NCBI GenBank assembly: GCA_020796225.1
Contig: CM036759.1
Span: 2,975,782-3,039,781 of the forward strand
DNA: 64,000 nucleotides
Reading direction: 5' to 3'
Source: Arion vulgaris
Taxonomy: Eukaryota > Mollusca > Gastropoda > Stylommatophora > Arionidae
Below the pieces are notes generated by a model that saw only the letters and a program-made list of their open reading frames with translations, had not been told where the DNA came from and did not search any database. Below, piece by piece: positions 1-13,089 of the stretch. The number at the start of each line of letters is the position of its first letter. Positions within the stretch are counted from its first letter, which is position 1. The position numbers and the translations under genes are program-made.

Positions 1-3000
1 CCAATGTATATAGCTGTCACCAGTCTACTCATCTCTGTCCCCAATGTATATAGCTCAGTCACCAGTCTACTCATCTATGTCCCCAATGTATATAGCTCAG
101 TCACCAGTCTACTCATCTATGTCCCCAATGTATATAGCTCAGTCACCAGTCTACTCATTTATGTCCCCAATGTATATAGCTCAGTCACCAGTCTACTCAT
201 CTATGTCCCCAATGTATATAGCTGTCACCAGTCTACTCATCTCTGTCCCCAATGTATATAGCTGTCACCAGTCTACTCATCTATGTCCCCAATGTATATA
301 GCTGTCACCAGTCTACTCATCTATGTCCCCAATGTATATAGCTGTCACCAGTCTACTCATCTATGTCCCCAATGTATATAGCTCAGTCACCAGTCTACTC
401 ATCTATGTCCCCAATGTATATAGCTCAGTAACCAGTCTACTCATCTATGTCCCCAATGTATATAGCTGTCACCAGTCTACTCATCTATGTCCCCAATGTA
501 TATAGCTCAGTCACCAGTCCACTCATCTCTGTCCCCAATGTATATAGCTGTCACCAGTCTACTCATCTCTGTCCCCAATGTATATAGCTCAGTCACCAGT
601 CTACTCATCTATGTCCCCAATGTATATAGCTCAGTCACCAGTCTACTCATCTCTGTCCCCAATGTATATAGCTCAGTCACCAGTCTACTCATCTCTGTCC
701 CCAATGTATATAGCTCACCAGTCTACTCATCTCTGTCCCCAATGTATATAGCTGTCACCAGTCTACTCATCTATGTCCCCAATGTATATAGCTCAGTCCC
801 CAGTCTACTCATCTATGTCCCCAATGTATATAGCTCAGTCCCCAGTCTACTCATCTATGTCTCCAATGTATATAGCTCAGTCACCAGTCTACTCATCTCT
901 GTCCCCAATGTATATAGCTCAGTCACCAGTCCACTCATCTATGTCCCCAATGTATATAGCTGTCACCAGTCTACTCATCTATGTCCCAAATGTATATAGC
1001 TGTCACCAGTCTACTCATCTATGTCCCCAATGTATATAGCTGTCACCAGTCTACTCATCTATGTCCCCAATGTATATAGCTCAGTCACCAGTCTACTCAT
1101 CTATGTCCCAAATGTATATAGCTCAGTCACCAGTCCACTCATCTATGTCCCCAATGTATATAGCTGTCACCAGTCTACTCATCTATGTCCCCAATGTATA
1201 TAGCTGTCACCAGTCTACTCATCTATGTCCCCAATGTATATAGCTGTCACCAGTCTACTCATCTATGTCCCCAATGTATATAGCTGTCACCAGTCTACTC
1301 ATCTCTGTCCCCAATGTATATAGCTCAGTCACCAGTCTACTCATCTATGTCCCCAATGTATATAGCTCAGTCACCAGTCTACTCATCTCTGTCCCCAATG
1401 TATATAGCTGTCACCAGTCTACTCATCTCTGTCCCCAATGTATATAGCTGTCACCAGTCTACTCATCTCTGTCCCCAATGTATATAGCTCAGTCACCAGT
1501 CTACTCATCTATGTCCCCAATGTATATAGCTCAGTCACCAGTCTACTCATCTATGTCCCCAATGTATATAGCTCAGTCACCAGTCTACTCATCTATGTCC
1601 CCAATGTATATAGCTCAGTCACCAGTCCACTCATCTCTGTCCCCAATGTATATAGCTGTCACCAGTCTACTCATCTATGTCCCCAATGTATATAGCTGTC
1701 ACCAGTCTACTCATCTATGTCCCCAATGTATATAGCCGTCACCAGTCTACTCATCTGTCCCCAATGTATATAGCTGTCACCAGTCTACTCATCTATGTCC
1801 CCAATGTATATAGCTCAGTCACCAGTCTACTCATCTCTGTCCCCAATGTATATAGCTGTCACCAGTCTACTCATCTATGTCCCCAATGTATATAGCTCAG
1901 TCACCAGTCTACTCATCTATGTCCCCAATGTATATAGCTGTCACCAGTCTACTCATCTATGTCCCCAATGTATATAGCTCAGTCACCAGTCTACTCATCT
2001 ATGTCCCAAATGTATATAGCTCAGTCACCAGTCTACTCATCTATGTCCCCAATGTATATAGCTCAGTCACCAGTCTACTCATCTATGTCCCCAATGTATA
2101 TAGCTCAGTCACCAGTCTACTCATCTCTGTCCCCAATGTATATAGCTGTCACCAGTCTACTCATCTCTGTCCCCAATGTATATAGCTCAGTCACCAGTCT
2201 ACTCATCTATGTCCCCAATGTATATAGCTCAGTCACCAGTCTACTCATCTATGTCCCCAATGTATATAGCTCAGTTTCCAGTCCACTCATCTCTGTCCCC
2301 AATGTATATAGCTGTCACCAGTCTACTCATCTATGTCCCCAATGTATATAGCTGTCACCAGTCTACTCATCTATGTCCCCAATGTATATAGATCAGTCAC
2401 CAGTCTACTCATCTATGTCCCCAATGTATATAGCTCAGTTTCCAGTCCACTCATCTCTGTCCCCAATGTATATAGCTGTCACCAGTCTACTCATCTATGT
2501 CCCCAATGTATATAGCTGTCACCAGTCTACTCATCTATGTCCCCAATGTATATAGCTGTCACCAGTCTACTCATCTATGTCCCCAATGTATATAGCTCAG
2601 TTTCCAGTCTACTCATCTCTGTCCCCAATGTATATAGCTCAGTTTCCAGTCTACTCATCTCTGTCCCCAATGTATATAGCTCAGTTTCCAGTCTACTCAT
2701 CTATGTCCCCAATGTATATAGCTCAGTTTCCAGTCCACTCATTTCTGTCCCCAATGTATATAGTTCTAAGTCCCCAGTCTACTCATCTATGTCCCCAATG
2801 TATATAGTTCTAAGTCCCCAGTCTACTCATCTATGTCCCCAATGTATATAGTTCTAAGTCCCCAGTCTACTCATCTCTGTGCCCAATGTATATAGCTCAG
2901 TCACCAGTCTACTCATCTATGTCCCCAATGTATATAGCTCAGTCACCAGTCTACTCATCTCTGTCCCCAATGTATATAGCTGTCACCAGTCTACTCATCT

Positions 3001-3300
3001 ATGTCCCCAATGTATATAGCTCAGTCACCAGTCTACTCATCTATGTCCCCAATGTATATAGCTCAGTCACCAGTCTACTCATCTCTGTCCCCAATGTATA
3101 TAGTTCTAAGTCCCCAGTCTACTCATCTATGTCCCCAATGTATATAGTTCTAAGTCCCCAGTCTACTCATCTATGTCCCCAATGTATATAGTTCTAAGTC
3201 CCCAGTCTACTCATCTATGTCCCCAATGTATATAGTTCTAAGTCCCCAGTCTACTCATCTCTGTGCCCAATGTATATATCTCAGTCTCCAGTCTACTCAT
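1..3300. repeat. Tandem array, 40/42/44-bp unit (about 80 copies)
   Basis: The sequence repeats the block CCAATGTATATAGCT...CCAGTCTACTCATCT.TGTCC from the first base to about 3300. Unit length takes three values set by one short insertion: 40 bp (GCTGTCACC), 42 bp (GCTCAGTCACC) and 44 bp (GTTCTAAGTCCCC, seen only near 2757-3260). The variants are interspersed in recurring patterns, which suggests higher-order amplification. Other recurrent variants are CAGTTTCCAGTC (2260-2750), CCACTC for CTACTC, and ATCTCTGTCC for ATCTATGTCC. The array runs off the left edge. It is translatable in several frames, but this reflects absence of stops in the unit and not coding. Confidence 0.98.
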
Positions 3301-3565
3301 ATCTCTCTGAATGCTCAGTTTACATATCTCTCAAGTCCCCAAATCTGCCTTATCTTCTGTGAGAAAAATGAGAAAATGCTGTCAGAGATCATGTGAAAGT
3401 GCTGCTGACTGACCTGCTAGTACACATTGAGCATGGGCATACCCTGATGACAGATATGTTGATTCTAACTAACTAGTTTTAGAGATGGTTTAATCATTTT
3501 CTAGTTTTAGTGATCATAAATGATATATCAGTGCACAGTGATGCACAGAGAATATAGTAACAGCA

Positions 3566-3831
3566 AGTTTGACAAAATATTTCAGTGAAATGACAGCCCA
3601 TGTCTTCCTTCTATGTGAGTACTAAACTACAAGGTTGACAAAATATTTCAGTGAAATGACAGCCCAAGTCTTCCTTCTATGTGAGTACTAAACTACAAGG
3701 TTGACAAAATATTTCAGTGAAATGACAGCCCAAGTCTTCCTTCTATGTGAGTACTAAACTACAAGGTTGACAAAATATTTCAGTGAAATGACAGCCCAAG
3801 TCTTCCTTCTATGTGAGTACTAAACTACAAG
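3566..3831. repeat. 66-bp tandem repeat, 4 copies
   Basis: Four near-identical copies of a 66-bp unit that starts GTTGACAAAATATTTCAG and ends ACTAAACTACAAG. The copies differ at only one or two positions (tgtcttcc against agtcttcc), so the amplification is recent. Confidence 0.95.
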
Positions 3832-4631
3832 ATAGGGGGACAGTAGAATGTTCCTACATTAACTATTGGATTATCTGGCCCATTTCATATTAATCCCATC
3901 ACACCCCCAAACACCAACAAATAGATATAAAATGTACAGTCAATACATAAATGTGATAAATAAATGTTTTCAATTATTTTTCACGTATTTATCAAATATA
4001 TTTATTATTCTTTTTAAAAATTCACTTATTTCAAATCAACATCAACAGTGCAAAATAAAAAATGTTAAATAATTCTACTGGCTAAAAACTAGACATATAT
4101 TTCAGTATTAGATTCCACAGCCACAGATGGCATCATTCTTGAACAAGTCTTACAACCAACAAAAAGGTAACTTGCCAACTTCCATGATAAATATCTTTCA
4201 GAAAATCACTGTGATGTTTCAGATAGAAAAAGTTACCCTGATTTAAAGTTATCAATACTAACAAACTAGTAACATTTCATAAACATAGAATGACTACAAG
4301 TTACAACTTAGAATATACCTTGTTAACAAAAATAAGACTTCATGTTTGTGTAACCCACATATACAGTACTCATTCTATAATTTGACCATCCTTTAAATTA
4401 CCAATAGTATTTGACAAATTATTTTTTTTAAAATCAAACTAGTCTTTAGTGCACAGGTTTTGTATACAGGTCAAGTTGGATAATAAGAGGCCAAGTTGGA
4501 TAATAAGAGGCCAAACTGTACAATTGCTAGACTAAACCAAGAACTAGACCCTTCTTTACTTGTGTGTGTTCCACCAGTCTGCAGAGTACTAGAATACTTG
4601 CTAACAGAAACTATTTCTCTAAACTAACAAA
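3832..4631. other. AT-rich non-coding stretch
   Basis: I see no gene here. There is a 20-bp direct duplication (GGCCAAGTTGGATAATAAGA) at about 4471-4511. The rest looks like unique flanking DNA downstream of the kinase gene. Confidence 0.6.
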
Positions 4632-4632
4632 A

Positions 4633-4701
<69 letters not shown>

Positions 4702-4710
4702 CACATGTGT
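4632..4710. repeat. (TG)n/(TA)n microsatellite
   Basis: A short GTGTGTGT run passes into a long uninterrupted TA run, then ACATATATATATACACATGTG. It lies directly next to the 3' end of the minus-strand LINE fragment at 4715-4960, so it may have grown from that element's simple-sequence tail. Confidence 0.95.
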
Positions 4711-4714
4711 CTCT

Positions 4715-4960
4715 CTCAGATCCCCACCTAGACTGATGAACCAAATCTTATCATGAATTTTACTGTTGCTTTTAGAGACTCCGTCCCTCCATACAGCTTC
4801 TCGAAGTTCTGGCGAAGTTCTGTGTTATCGGCCAAGTTTCTTTTCTCAGAGCTGCTAACAGCTGGCAGTCTTGCAGTATGTGCTCTGCCATACATGAGTC
4901 TAAAAATGTATCTATGAAGACAATCTGACAGATGTTTGTCAACACTATTTCTTTTCACAA
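4715..4960 (-). mobile_element. LINE 3' fragment (end of ORF2, I-group type)
   Basis: The minus-strand frame at 4728-4958 reads through NFEKLYGGTESLKATVKFM and stops. This resembles the extreme C-terminus of I-group non-LTR retrotransposon ORF2 proteins, where the zinc-knuckle region (EHILQ.C) is followed by a segment of the type kLyG..e.L..t..Fi. Upstream, the text around NTELRQNF fits the degraded leader of that segment. Related 3' ends are at 13985-14830 and 16580-19560. The fragment is 5'-truncated and has no reverse transcriptase. Homology is by eye only. Confidence 0.5.
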
Positions 4961-5214
4961 ATAAAACTGAAAAAACTTATGAAATAAAAAAAAAACCAGA
5001 TTTACTGGTAGAAAAACATGCACTAAGAAGATAGAAGAAATGGTGCTCTAGAGAATTGATAACTCAACATAAAGAGATTTGTATATACAAGCAAGAATGT
5101 TGATGAAGATAAGATAGATATCAGCCTTGGCATGTCAAACAACATGATCATGAGATACAAGAAGAATGAGAGATTATATAACAATAATGTACATGAGTGC
5201 CATCATGAATCTTA

Positions 5215-5565
5215 TTTACAGAGTAAGGTGCAATGTTGATCCAGAGTGTGAGATGACATGAGAAGTTGTAAGTGCAATGTTGATCAGAATGTGAGATGAC
5301 ATGAGAAGTTGTAAGTGCAATGTTGATCAGAATGTGAGATGACATGGTAGAGAAGTTGTTGATCCAGAGTGTGAGATGACATGAGAAGTTGTATGTGCAA
5401 TGTTGAACAGAATATGAAATGACATGGTAGAGAAGTTGTATGTGCAATGTTGAACAGAATGTGAGATGACATGAGAAGTTGTATGTGCAATGTTGAACAG
5501 AATGTGAGATGACATGAGAAGTTGTATGTGCAATGTTGATCAGAGAGTGTGTGAGACAGAATAGA
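5215..5565. repeat. About 43-bp tandem repeat, irregular (about 8 copies)
   Basis: Repeats of GAGATGACATGAGAAGTTGT followed by a.GTGCAATGTTGA.CAGAATGT. Copies vary by short indels (TGGTAGAGAAGTT, or a GTTGATCCAGAG replacement). Minus-strand frames give repeated HIQLL/CHLTF peptides, an artefact of the repeat. Confidence 0.93.
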
Positions 5566-7900
5566 GAAATCAAGATGAGCACACAACCAGATTAGATCAA
5601 ATACATAAGCACAGCCGTATATGATTCAAAAGTTGTTGTCTCTGTCAAACCATGTGACCACACAACAAGTGATGACATCACAGACACTAGCTAGCAGACA
5701 TGACCTTCTACACCTACTTTCATCATACTTGACCAACATTTCATTGTGAATTTCCTTTGACATCACAAAATGCAGGAAACACTTTCAAACTGACAAGCAG
5801 CTAAACATACATTCTGGAATCCAGCAGATGGCAGTCAATTTTCAAATAAAATGTGCATCCAATCCCACAGAAATGGACTTGAGAGATACAGAGAATGTTT
5901 AGGTGTGACACTTTCTGATTGTGTCGTCTTCACTCAATGAAATTAAAAAGTCTTACTTCTTGTTATTTCTAGTGACAAGAACTAGTATGATAAAAGTCTA
6001 ATGTACACAACCTCCTATGCCCTGCCGTAACAACCTCCTATGCCCTGCCGTTGGTTGAGAATTAGTGGAAATTCTTTGTACATAATTCACACCAGTCACA
6101 AGCGTATCTAAATGTTACAAGTGCTGGTTACAAATTCCAAAACAAAACACATAAATATAAATATGATATGAATATAATCTGTCCAAATTAGTTGCGTACA
6201 AAATACAGAGAATGTGCTGATACCAGACAAACTTATGTCAATAAAAACATTCAACATTGAAATCTTGATGGTAGAAAGCTGAAACAAGCTGACATTAAAC
6301 AGTGGGAGAACTGGTACAAACAAAACACACTTGTCAACAAAGCAAATGTCACAAAAAAGTAAAACCACAAGTGATGATGATAATGTGTTCTCAACTCAAC
6401 CTATGTTAACATATTAGCTACTCAACAGCAACTATTCCCCCTCCCCTCCCCCATGTCCCAATATCACACAATTGACTCCCAGTTAGATACATACATTATA
6501 TAACTTCTCTCTCAGCTGTGTCGACATTATGATGTACCTCGGTAATAACAACCTACAAACAGCAATAATGTGATCAATGTAAGAAAGTATCTGGACACTA
6601 GCCACATTCTTGCTACCAGTTGTAGCATAGGGCTGCAACTGTCACTTTCAACTACATTTTATTCTGGGTTATCTTCTTCAGCTCTGCCTAGGAATTTGTG
6701 ATTGCTCTGACCTCCTCCTCCTGTGTACATTTTAAAAGAAAAAATCCATAACCTGAACAGTTTTGCTGTGACTGCACTAGCCATGTAGTCATACAATTCT
6801 ACAGCATGAGCAAATGCAGGTGACTGCTACTGAGCTACACAAACTATCATCCAACAAACAAATAAACAATATGACAAAGCTGATCAATCAAACATCTCCA
6901 AAAGCAAAAATACAATAAAAATAACATGTATGTCAACTACAACAATAGAAAACCAACCAGAAAAAATCAATAATCTCTAAGCAGCTGTGCCGTATGAAGA
7001 ACAAAAAGTGAAACTAGAGTCACAAGTGTGGTCATAAACAAACTAACAACAGCAGACTTGCACTGGCCAATAGCAAATTAATGATATTTGGGGAGGAATG
7101 ATCAACAAATATACAATCACAACAAGTCAAACTAAATTATTAGTAGCAAGAGAACTGATAACATTTTCAAACATCAATAACTGAAGAGAGACAGGACTGA
7201 ATGTGTATGTAATGTGTGTTATGTAATTGACGTCATGGCATATTGGGCATTCCCTTAGTGATCTGTCCCCAGTGTATGTAATGTTATGACAAGTGATACA
7301 TGGCAGCAACACTCTCTTTAAGTGACAGAATCTTCTATCCTGGCTGAGCTATGAGAAACAATACAGGATACAGACATGTCCAGCCAAACCAAATCACCAT
7401 GTTTGTACAACTTGCAGTAAAACTGAGACCAAATATGACCAGTCTGGTGGTCATCACATGACCTGTGTGTGTGTGTGTGTACACACAACTTACGTAACAA
7501 CTATTTTGAACTTCAGATGTCTGACTGGAGGAGGTGTCTGCGATTGGATGAGTTGTGTGACTTGATCAGTGATGTTTGTGAAGGGATGTGCTCAGTATGG
7601 ACTGGACATATGACTGGATGAGGTGTGTGATTAGAAGAGGCAACTATATGACTGGATGAGACATGTCACTTGATCAGTGTAGATGAGACATGTCACTGAT
7701 TGGAGTCACATACAACTAATGCTAGCACACCAACTTGTGGATGTTTGCTTGTTGCTAGTATAGAGACTGATGTGACATGTAAGTTAGCTATACTTTTCAA
7801 TGACAGAGCAATTACTTTCTGAACAACCCTAGTAGTTCCCATAGCTGTTCATCAAATTTTTCGGATACAAAATCATTCATATCCTCTAACATGCTTAGAC
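5566..7900. other. Non-coding stretch with minor simple repeats
   Basis: No gene is recognised. Visible structure is a 24-bp direct duplication around 6005-6051 (aacctcctatgccctgccgt type), a GT run at 7465-7480, and a loosely repeated GACTGGATGAG.TGTGTGA motif between about 7520 and 7700 that looks like an old, degraded short array. Confidence 0.5.
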
Positions 7901-7904
7901 CATT

Positions 7905-8470
7905 ACTCTACCTGTTTGTTGCTACAATAGTGGTAAATGTATTATCATTTCTCTATCTGTTTGCTGCTATAATAGTGGTAAATGTATTATTTCTCTATCT
8001 GTTTGCTGCTATAATAGTGGTAAATGTATTATCAATTCTCTGTTTGCTGCTATAATAGTGGTAAATGTATTATCAATTCTCTATCTGTTTGCTGCTATAA
8101 TAGTGGTAAATGTATTATCATTTCTATATCTGTTTGCTGCTATAATAGTGGTAAATGTATTATCATTTCTCTATCTGTTTGCTGCTATAATAGTGGTAAA
8201 TGTATTATCATTTCTCTATCTGTTTGCTGCTATAATAGTGGTAAATGTATTATCAATTCTCTGTTTGTTTGCTACTATAATAGTGGTAAATGTATTATCA
8301 TTTCTCTATCTGTTTGCTGCTATAATAGTGGTAAATGTATTATCAATTCTCTATCTGCTGCTATAATAGTGGTAAATGTATTATCAATTCTCTATCTGTT
8401 TTCTGCTATAATAGTGGTAAATGTATTATCAATTCTGTATCTGTTTGTTGCTATAATAGTGGTAAATGTC
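7905..8470. repeat. 45-bp tandem repeat (about 12 copies)
   Basis: Unit GTTTGCTGCTATAATAGTGG followed by TAAATGTATTATCATTTCTCTATCT. Because 45 is divisible by three, two overlapping plus-strand frames stay open and show 15-residue peptide repeats. There is no codon-level evidence of selection; changes fall at any position and some copies are shortened (8027-8060, 8345-8375). Confidence 0.97.
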
Positions 8471-9074
8471 ATTTCTCCCAACAATAACTTAATGTCAACC
8501 ATTCATACATCTTCTTATCTCAAACAGATGTACTAACACAGAACATACTTCCAACATGTGATGCATCGTCTAAGCCCTAATTTGAAAGCCTATACAAGTG
8601 ATGTATTGCTGTAAGCTGATGCAGTCGTACACAGTGCTTGCCTGTGACATAAGATGGTGACTTGTAAGACAGTGCTGTGTTATCAACTCTTCTTCTTCTC
8701 GAGGTTATATATGTACATACACAGGCAATGATGGCATCAGCCTTGAAAATGATGCTAGATGGAAAAACCATCATGATAAAATGAGTGCTAATAACATGTT
8801 TAAAATCAAATCCACATGAGTGGCAATAATAGCGTCTCATAAACTGAAGGTCTATGTGTGATAAGTCTGACTGTGGATGACACATTTAAAAAGAGTCTGA
8901 GGTCAGTTCAGTCAAAGGTGAAAGTTCACATCTATTGAACATGAATAGGCAGACACAAATAAGAATGTATAAGCAAGAGTATCATTCGTTCAAATGAAAC
9001 TAGTACACATAAAATTAGTGAATATAATCAGTTTCTCTGGGCAAAGCAACAGTTATACATGTTAGCCATTCTTA
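8471..9074. other. Non-coding stretch
   Basis: A minus-strand frame of 102 codons (8577-8885) is open, but it has no recognisable domain and no splice context matching the kinase gene. I do not call it a gene. Confidence 0.4.
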
Positions 9075-9472
9075 TCCTTGTACATGTTCACTGACTAACC
9101 AGCATATGAGCCAACAATGTACATGTTCACTGACTAACCAGCATATGAGTCACCACTGTACACGTTCACTGACTAACCAGCATATGAGTCACCACTGTAC
9201 ATGTTCACTGACTAAACAGCATATGAGCCAACATTGTACATGTTCACTGACTAACCAGCATATGAGTCACCACTGTACATGTTCACTGACTAAACAGCAT
9301 ATGAGTCACCACTGTACATGTTCACTGACTAAACAGTATATGAGCCAACACTGTACATATTCACTGACTAACCAGCATATGAGTCAACACTGTACATGTT
9401 CACTGACTAAACAGCATATGAGCCAACATTGTACATGTTCACTGACTAAACAGCATATGAGCCAACATTGAT
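9075..9472. repeat. 39-bp tandem repeat (about 10 copies)
   Basis: Unit TGTACATGTTCACTGACTAA followed by (C/A)CAGCATATGAG(T/C)CA(C/A)CA. The period is 39 bp, giving a spurious 13-residue repeat peptide rich in C, H and S on the plus strand. Confidence 0.97.
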
Positions 9473-9624
9473 GGGGGAACAACCTGCAGGAAATCACTGT
9501 ACTTCTAACAGCACTCATGTTGCATGGTTAATAGACAACCCTCTGTTATCCTATAGTATCTAAAAGTATTTCAATGTTCACTCTATAGTACACATCACCA
9601 TCACACTTCAACTGTCATGTAATG

Positions 9625-10022
9625 GCATAACTCTACTTCTTCTTGAATGATCCAGCGGAACTTGAGCTTTTGCCCTTTGGCCCAATGCTATGTAGTGGTA
9701 TCTGCATGTGTTTGTAAGTTGTTCTTTTGTTCTGTATAATGTGTTCCATTTTTCTGGCCTTGGAGGAAGGTCTTTCTGATGTCATCTAGTGCTTGACACT
9801 TGAAGAGGTGGTGGTGAACGGTTTCATGATGATGTGTGCACAGTTGGCACTCTGGAGTGTGTTGTGGATGAATTCTGTTCAAGTGATTATTAAGTGTTAT
9901 GTGTTGGGTTCGAGTCTAAAAATGGTGCTCTGATCTCTTCTTGTAAGGTGGTTGATGTTGTCATTAAGGTTAGGGCTGGTCATATGGGTGTACACCTCTC
10001 TTCCTGTGTTTCCCATGGTCCA
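9625..10022 (-). mobile_element. LINE ORF2 C-terminal fragment with zinc-knuckle
   Basis: On the minus strand the reading runs ...TREV..HM..LNDNINHL, then R.TIFRLRTQHITLNNHL, then PECQLCTHHHETVHHHLFKC (9688-9990 region). This is the conserved tail of I/Jockey-type non-LTR retrotransposons: the FRLRTGH..LN.HL helix followed by a C-x2-C-x(n)-H-x-C knuckle where pairing with the RNA template is thought to occur. The element is 5'-truncated and has one apparent frame change between the two blocks. It abuts a different, oppositely oriented LINE fragment at 10040. Confidence 0.75.
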
Positions 10023-10039
10023 TCAACTCTACTTATACT

Positions 10040-10460
10040 AGCATTTCATTAGCACATGTGACAAGAGATTCTTATTACAGCTCCAAGATAATCTAACAAC
10101 ATCACTCCTGCCCAACTTTAATAATAAGAAAACAATGACTTGGCTGTACACACCTGGACATGGGGGAGTGCAGGGTAACGAGCGCGCTGACTTTCTTGCA
10201 AGCAATGCCCCAATTCAGGCGGGCAGAAGTATGGACAGAGCCATTGTCATCAATGTGGTACGCTCTCATTTATGGGATATGTGCAAGTCTTAGACACTGG
10301 AACGAGGACGAGAATTAGGAATTAAGTTTGGACATGCCAGACAGTGTCCTCTTCGTACTAATCAACTTCTGATAGGTACGGTGAGCAAATGGACTTTAGG
10401 TTGGCTGTTGCAGCAGAGAACAAGGCATGCATGGAAAGGCTCAATGTGTCATGACATAAC
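10040..10460 (+). mobile_element. LINE RNase H-tail fragment
   Basis: The plus-strand frame from about 10130 contains TWLYTPGHGGVQGNERADFL, the last conserved block of a LINE-encoded RNase H domain (PGHxGxxGNExAD with the final catalytic Asp). It is followed after a stop by GWLLQQRTRHAW, which lines up with WMLLDLLRQRPEHLWTCPEC in the larger copy at 54200-55545. The two fragments therefore belong to one I-group family. This copy lacks reverse transcriptase and the first RNase H residues and is non-functional. Confidence 0.75.
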
Positions 10461-11465
10461 TTAACAAAACCTTACAATAAGATAAGACTGAATCCTGTGT
10501 CCAAATCCACTGAAACCTCATATGTCACATAAAGAAACAATGTACTTCTCTGACAATATAAATGCAGTGGGATGTATTACCATCACTGTAGTAATAAAAC
10601 TAGCCATATTTGGACACATCATCAGTATATTCATGCGCCGAGTGACTGGTACTATATTTTCTACTTCATGTCTTTGCAAAATGAAGTTGTAGTAACTTAT
10701 TCAAACATTACAACTAGAAGATCAATACTCTTTGTGAAGATAGTCAAGTGTTATCACATCTTACATTGACTTGTTGTTAAACTATATAGATAATATTATT
10801 ACAAGTGTCAGTTTGTTTCTTCCTTCAGTTATCAACACTGAAATTCAGTTTGATGGATTATTTCTCAAATATGATTATATTATTTAGTAGTTCTGAAATT
10901 GGATATACTAACACAAAAATGACAGTATAACAATACTTGCACTATTTCATTTCAATAAGAACAGCTATTTGATCAGAGAAACTTGATAGATAGGGTGTAC
11001 CTGGATAGTATTAGATAGTAAAATTGTAAGTACAGACAAAAATGGGGGCAAGCTATATTGAAACATAGCTACTTGCTCAACCTCCATATTTGTTATACCA
11101 GTCTTTGTATGGTGTTAAAAATCGGACACTTCATTAATTTTAAAACAATCTGAATTCATTTCTTCTTCAAGTAATAATAATGTGTTATTCAACAAGCAAT
11201 ACTTTTATCTTGAGGAAACTTCAAGCTATATCAAGTTGCTGTGCTGACAACAAATCCAGCTACAAGTTAGTGACATTCAAATCTGCCAGATAGAAGAAGA
11301 AATGATATTGAGACAAGTTAAATAGCATCTTGATTGTATTGTCATATTGTGTCAGTGGTTACAGTTGTACTGTGTTCATCTCTCTATAATATTCCTCATG
11401 AGGAAAAGAAGATTTTCTCAAATAGATAATACTTCCAGGCAACTACTCAGTCCATGAATCTGTAG
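10461..11465. other. AT-rich non-coding stretch
   Basis: No gene, array or element recognised. Stop-rich in all frames I examined. Confidence 0.5.
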
Positions 11466-11469
11466 ATCA

Positions 11470-11700
11470 TCTTCTTTTGTTGTCACACTGCTACCCGGTT
11501 GTTACCCAGTGTCGTGGTTTTCTGTTTTTGTCTTGCGCTTTACTGGTGGCTTGGGTGATTGTTATTTTTGTTCTTTGACAGGATTCTGCTATACCATCTA
11601 GCCATCTTTTCGTGGTCTTCCTCTCGTCTTCTTCCCTGATGTTCTGTTGTAGCAGATTCTGTATACTGTGGAGTTTGGATGCATTCTTATTAAGTGGCCA
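11470..11700 (-). mobile_element. LINE 3' fragment (GRP/W-type C-terminus)
   Basis: The minus strand reads NASKLHSIQNLLQQNIREE followed by DERKTTKRWLDGI. This corresponds to the C-terminal basic block of many LINE reverse transcriptases (R.RGRP.KRW.D.I). The downstream remainder is degraded. Weak but characteristic; family not assigned. Confidence 0.5.
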
Positions 11701-12330
11701 ATTTGTTCTTGTTTCTCAATGTATTTCAAGTATCTATAGATAAGTAAATTACTTCATTCTTTGTTTCTCAATGTATTTCAAGTATCTGTAGATAAGCAAA
11801 TTACTTCATTCTTTGTTTCTCAATGTATTTCAAGTATCTATAGATAAGCAAAATACTTCATTCTTTGTTTCTCAATGTATTTCAAGTATCTGTAGATAAG
11901 TAAATTACTTCATTCTTTGTTTCTCAATGTATTTCAAGTATCTATAGATAAGCAAATTACTTCATTCTTTGTTTCTCAATGTATTTCAAGTATCTGTAGA
12001 TAAGTAAATTACTTCATTCTTTGTTTCTCAATGTATTTCAAGTATCTTAGATAAGAAATTACTTCATTCTTTGTTTCTCAATGTATTTCAAGTATCTGTA
12101 GATAAGCAAATTACTTCATTCTTTGTTTCTCAATGTATTTCAAGTATCTGTAGATAAGTCAAATACTTCAATCTCTCTGTTTCTCAATGTATTTGACAAG
12201 AATATCCTGTAATGATAAGTACAGAATATAATTCATTCTTTGTTTCTCAATGATTCGTATCTGTAGATAAGTAAATTACTTCATTCTTTGTTTCTCAATG
12301 TATTTCAAGTATCTGTAGATAAGCTTTCAA
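11700..12330. repeat. 52-bp tandem repeat (about 12 copies)
   Basis: Unit TTTGTTTCTCAATGTATTTC followed by AAGTATCTGTAGATAAGCAAATTACTTCATTC. The first eight copies are clean; from about 12150 the copies carry indels and rearrangement. The array ends about 290 bp downstream of the kinase stop codon, so it may lie in the 3' UTR or just beyond it. Confidence 0.97.
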
Positions 12331-12620
12331 ATCTCTGAACAAAGCAAAACATACAATCTGGTGGTACATACTTGCAGAAAAGTTGACAAGAAGACTATAA
12401 AGAAAACACAAATGTAATGATAATTGATACAGGCTGAACAGATGAATAGTACAGATCCTCCTTATGTTGGGACCAAACCTGAGTTGTTATCTAATGGACA
12501 ACGGACAGTATCTAGGAAATGTTACAAAAACAGGATAGAAATCAAGTTCTCAATGAAGAGTCAGGGGTGGCGCAGGGACATTATAATCAACAATAAATAA
12601 GTCACATATTCCATACAATG
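12331..12620 (-). other. Putative 3' UTR of the MARK/Par-1 gene
   Basis: Sequence immediately after the kinase stop codon on the minus strand. I did not find a clear AATAAA signal in the proximal part, so the polyadenylation site is unplaced and may be within or beyond the 52-bp array. Confidence 0.4.
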
Positions 12621-12851
<231 letters not shown>

Positions 12852-13089
12852 TTAAAAAAGAAACCTTGAAATAATCAAGTTTTGATGGTAACTAACAAAA
12901 AGTCATCTGGCAGACATCAACCATAGAGTGCAATGTCAATGCCCTACATTAATCTCCTAGAATATATCTGGAGTGGTTACCAAATAACATTCAAGCAATG
13001 TATCATCATTAATGGAATCAGTCTATTCAATTTGACATAAGAAAACAAAACAAATGTACATAGTCAAGTTTCATGATAAGCAAGCACAC

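Noticed and set aside
4..3191. Many overlapping open frames with MYIAQSPVYSS-type repeat peptides
   Set aside because: They follow from a 40-44-bp unit without stops in several frames, and frames shift from copy to copy. No splice or promoter context.
8024..8536. 170-codon Cys-rich repeat ORF
   Set aside because: The period of 45 bp keeps the frame open; nucleotide changes show no codon bias.
9106..9471. Cys/His-rich 13-residue repeat protein that looks like zinc fingers
   Set aside because: Pure product of a 39-bp tandem array; spacing does not fit a known zinc finger.
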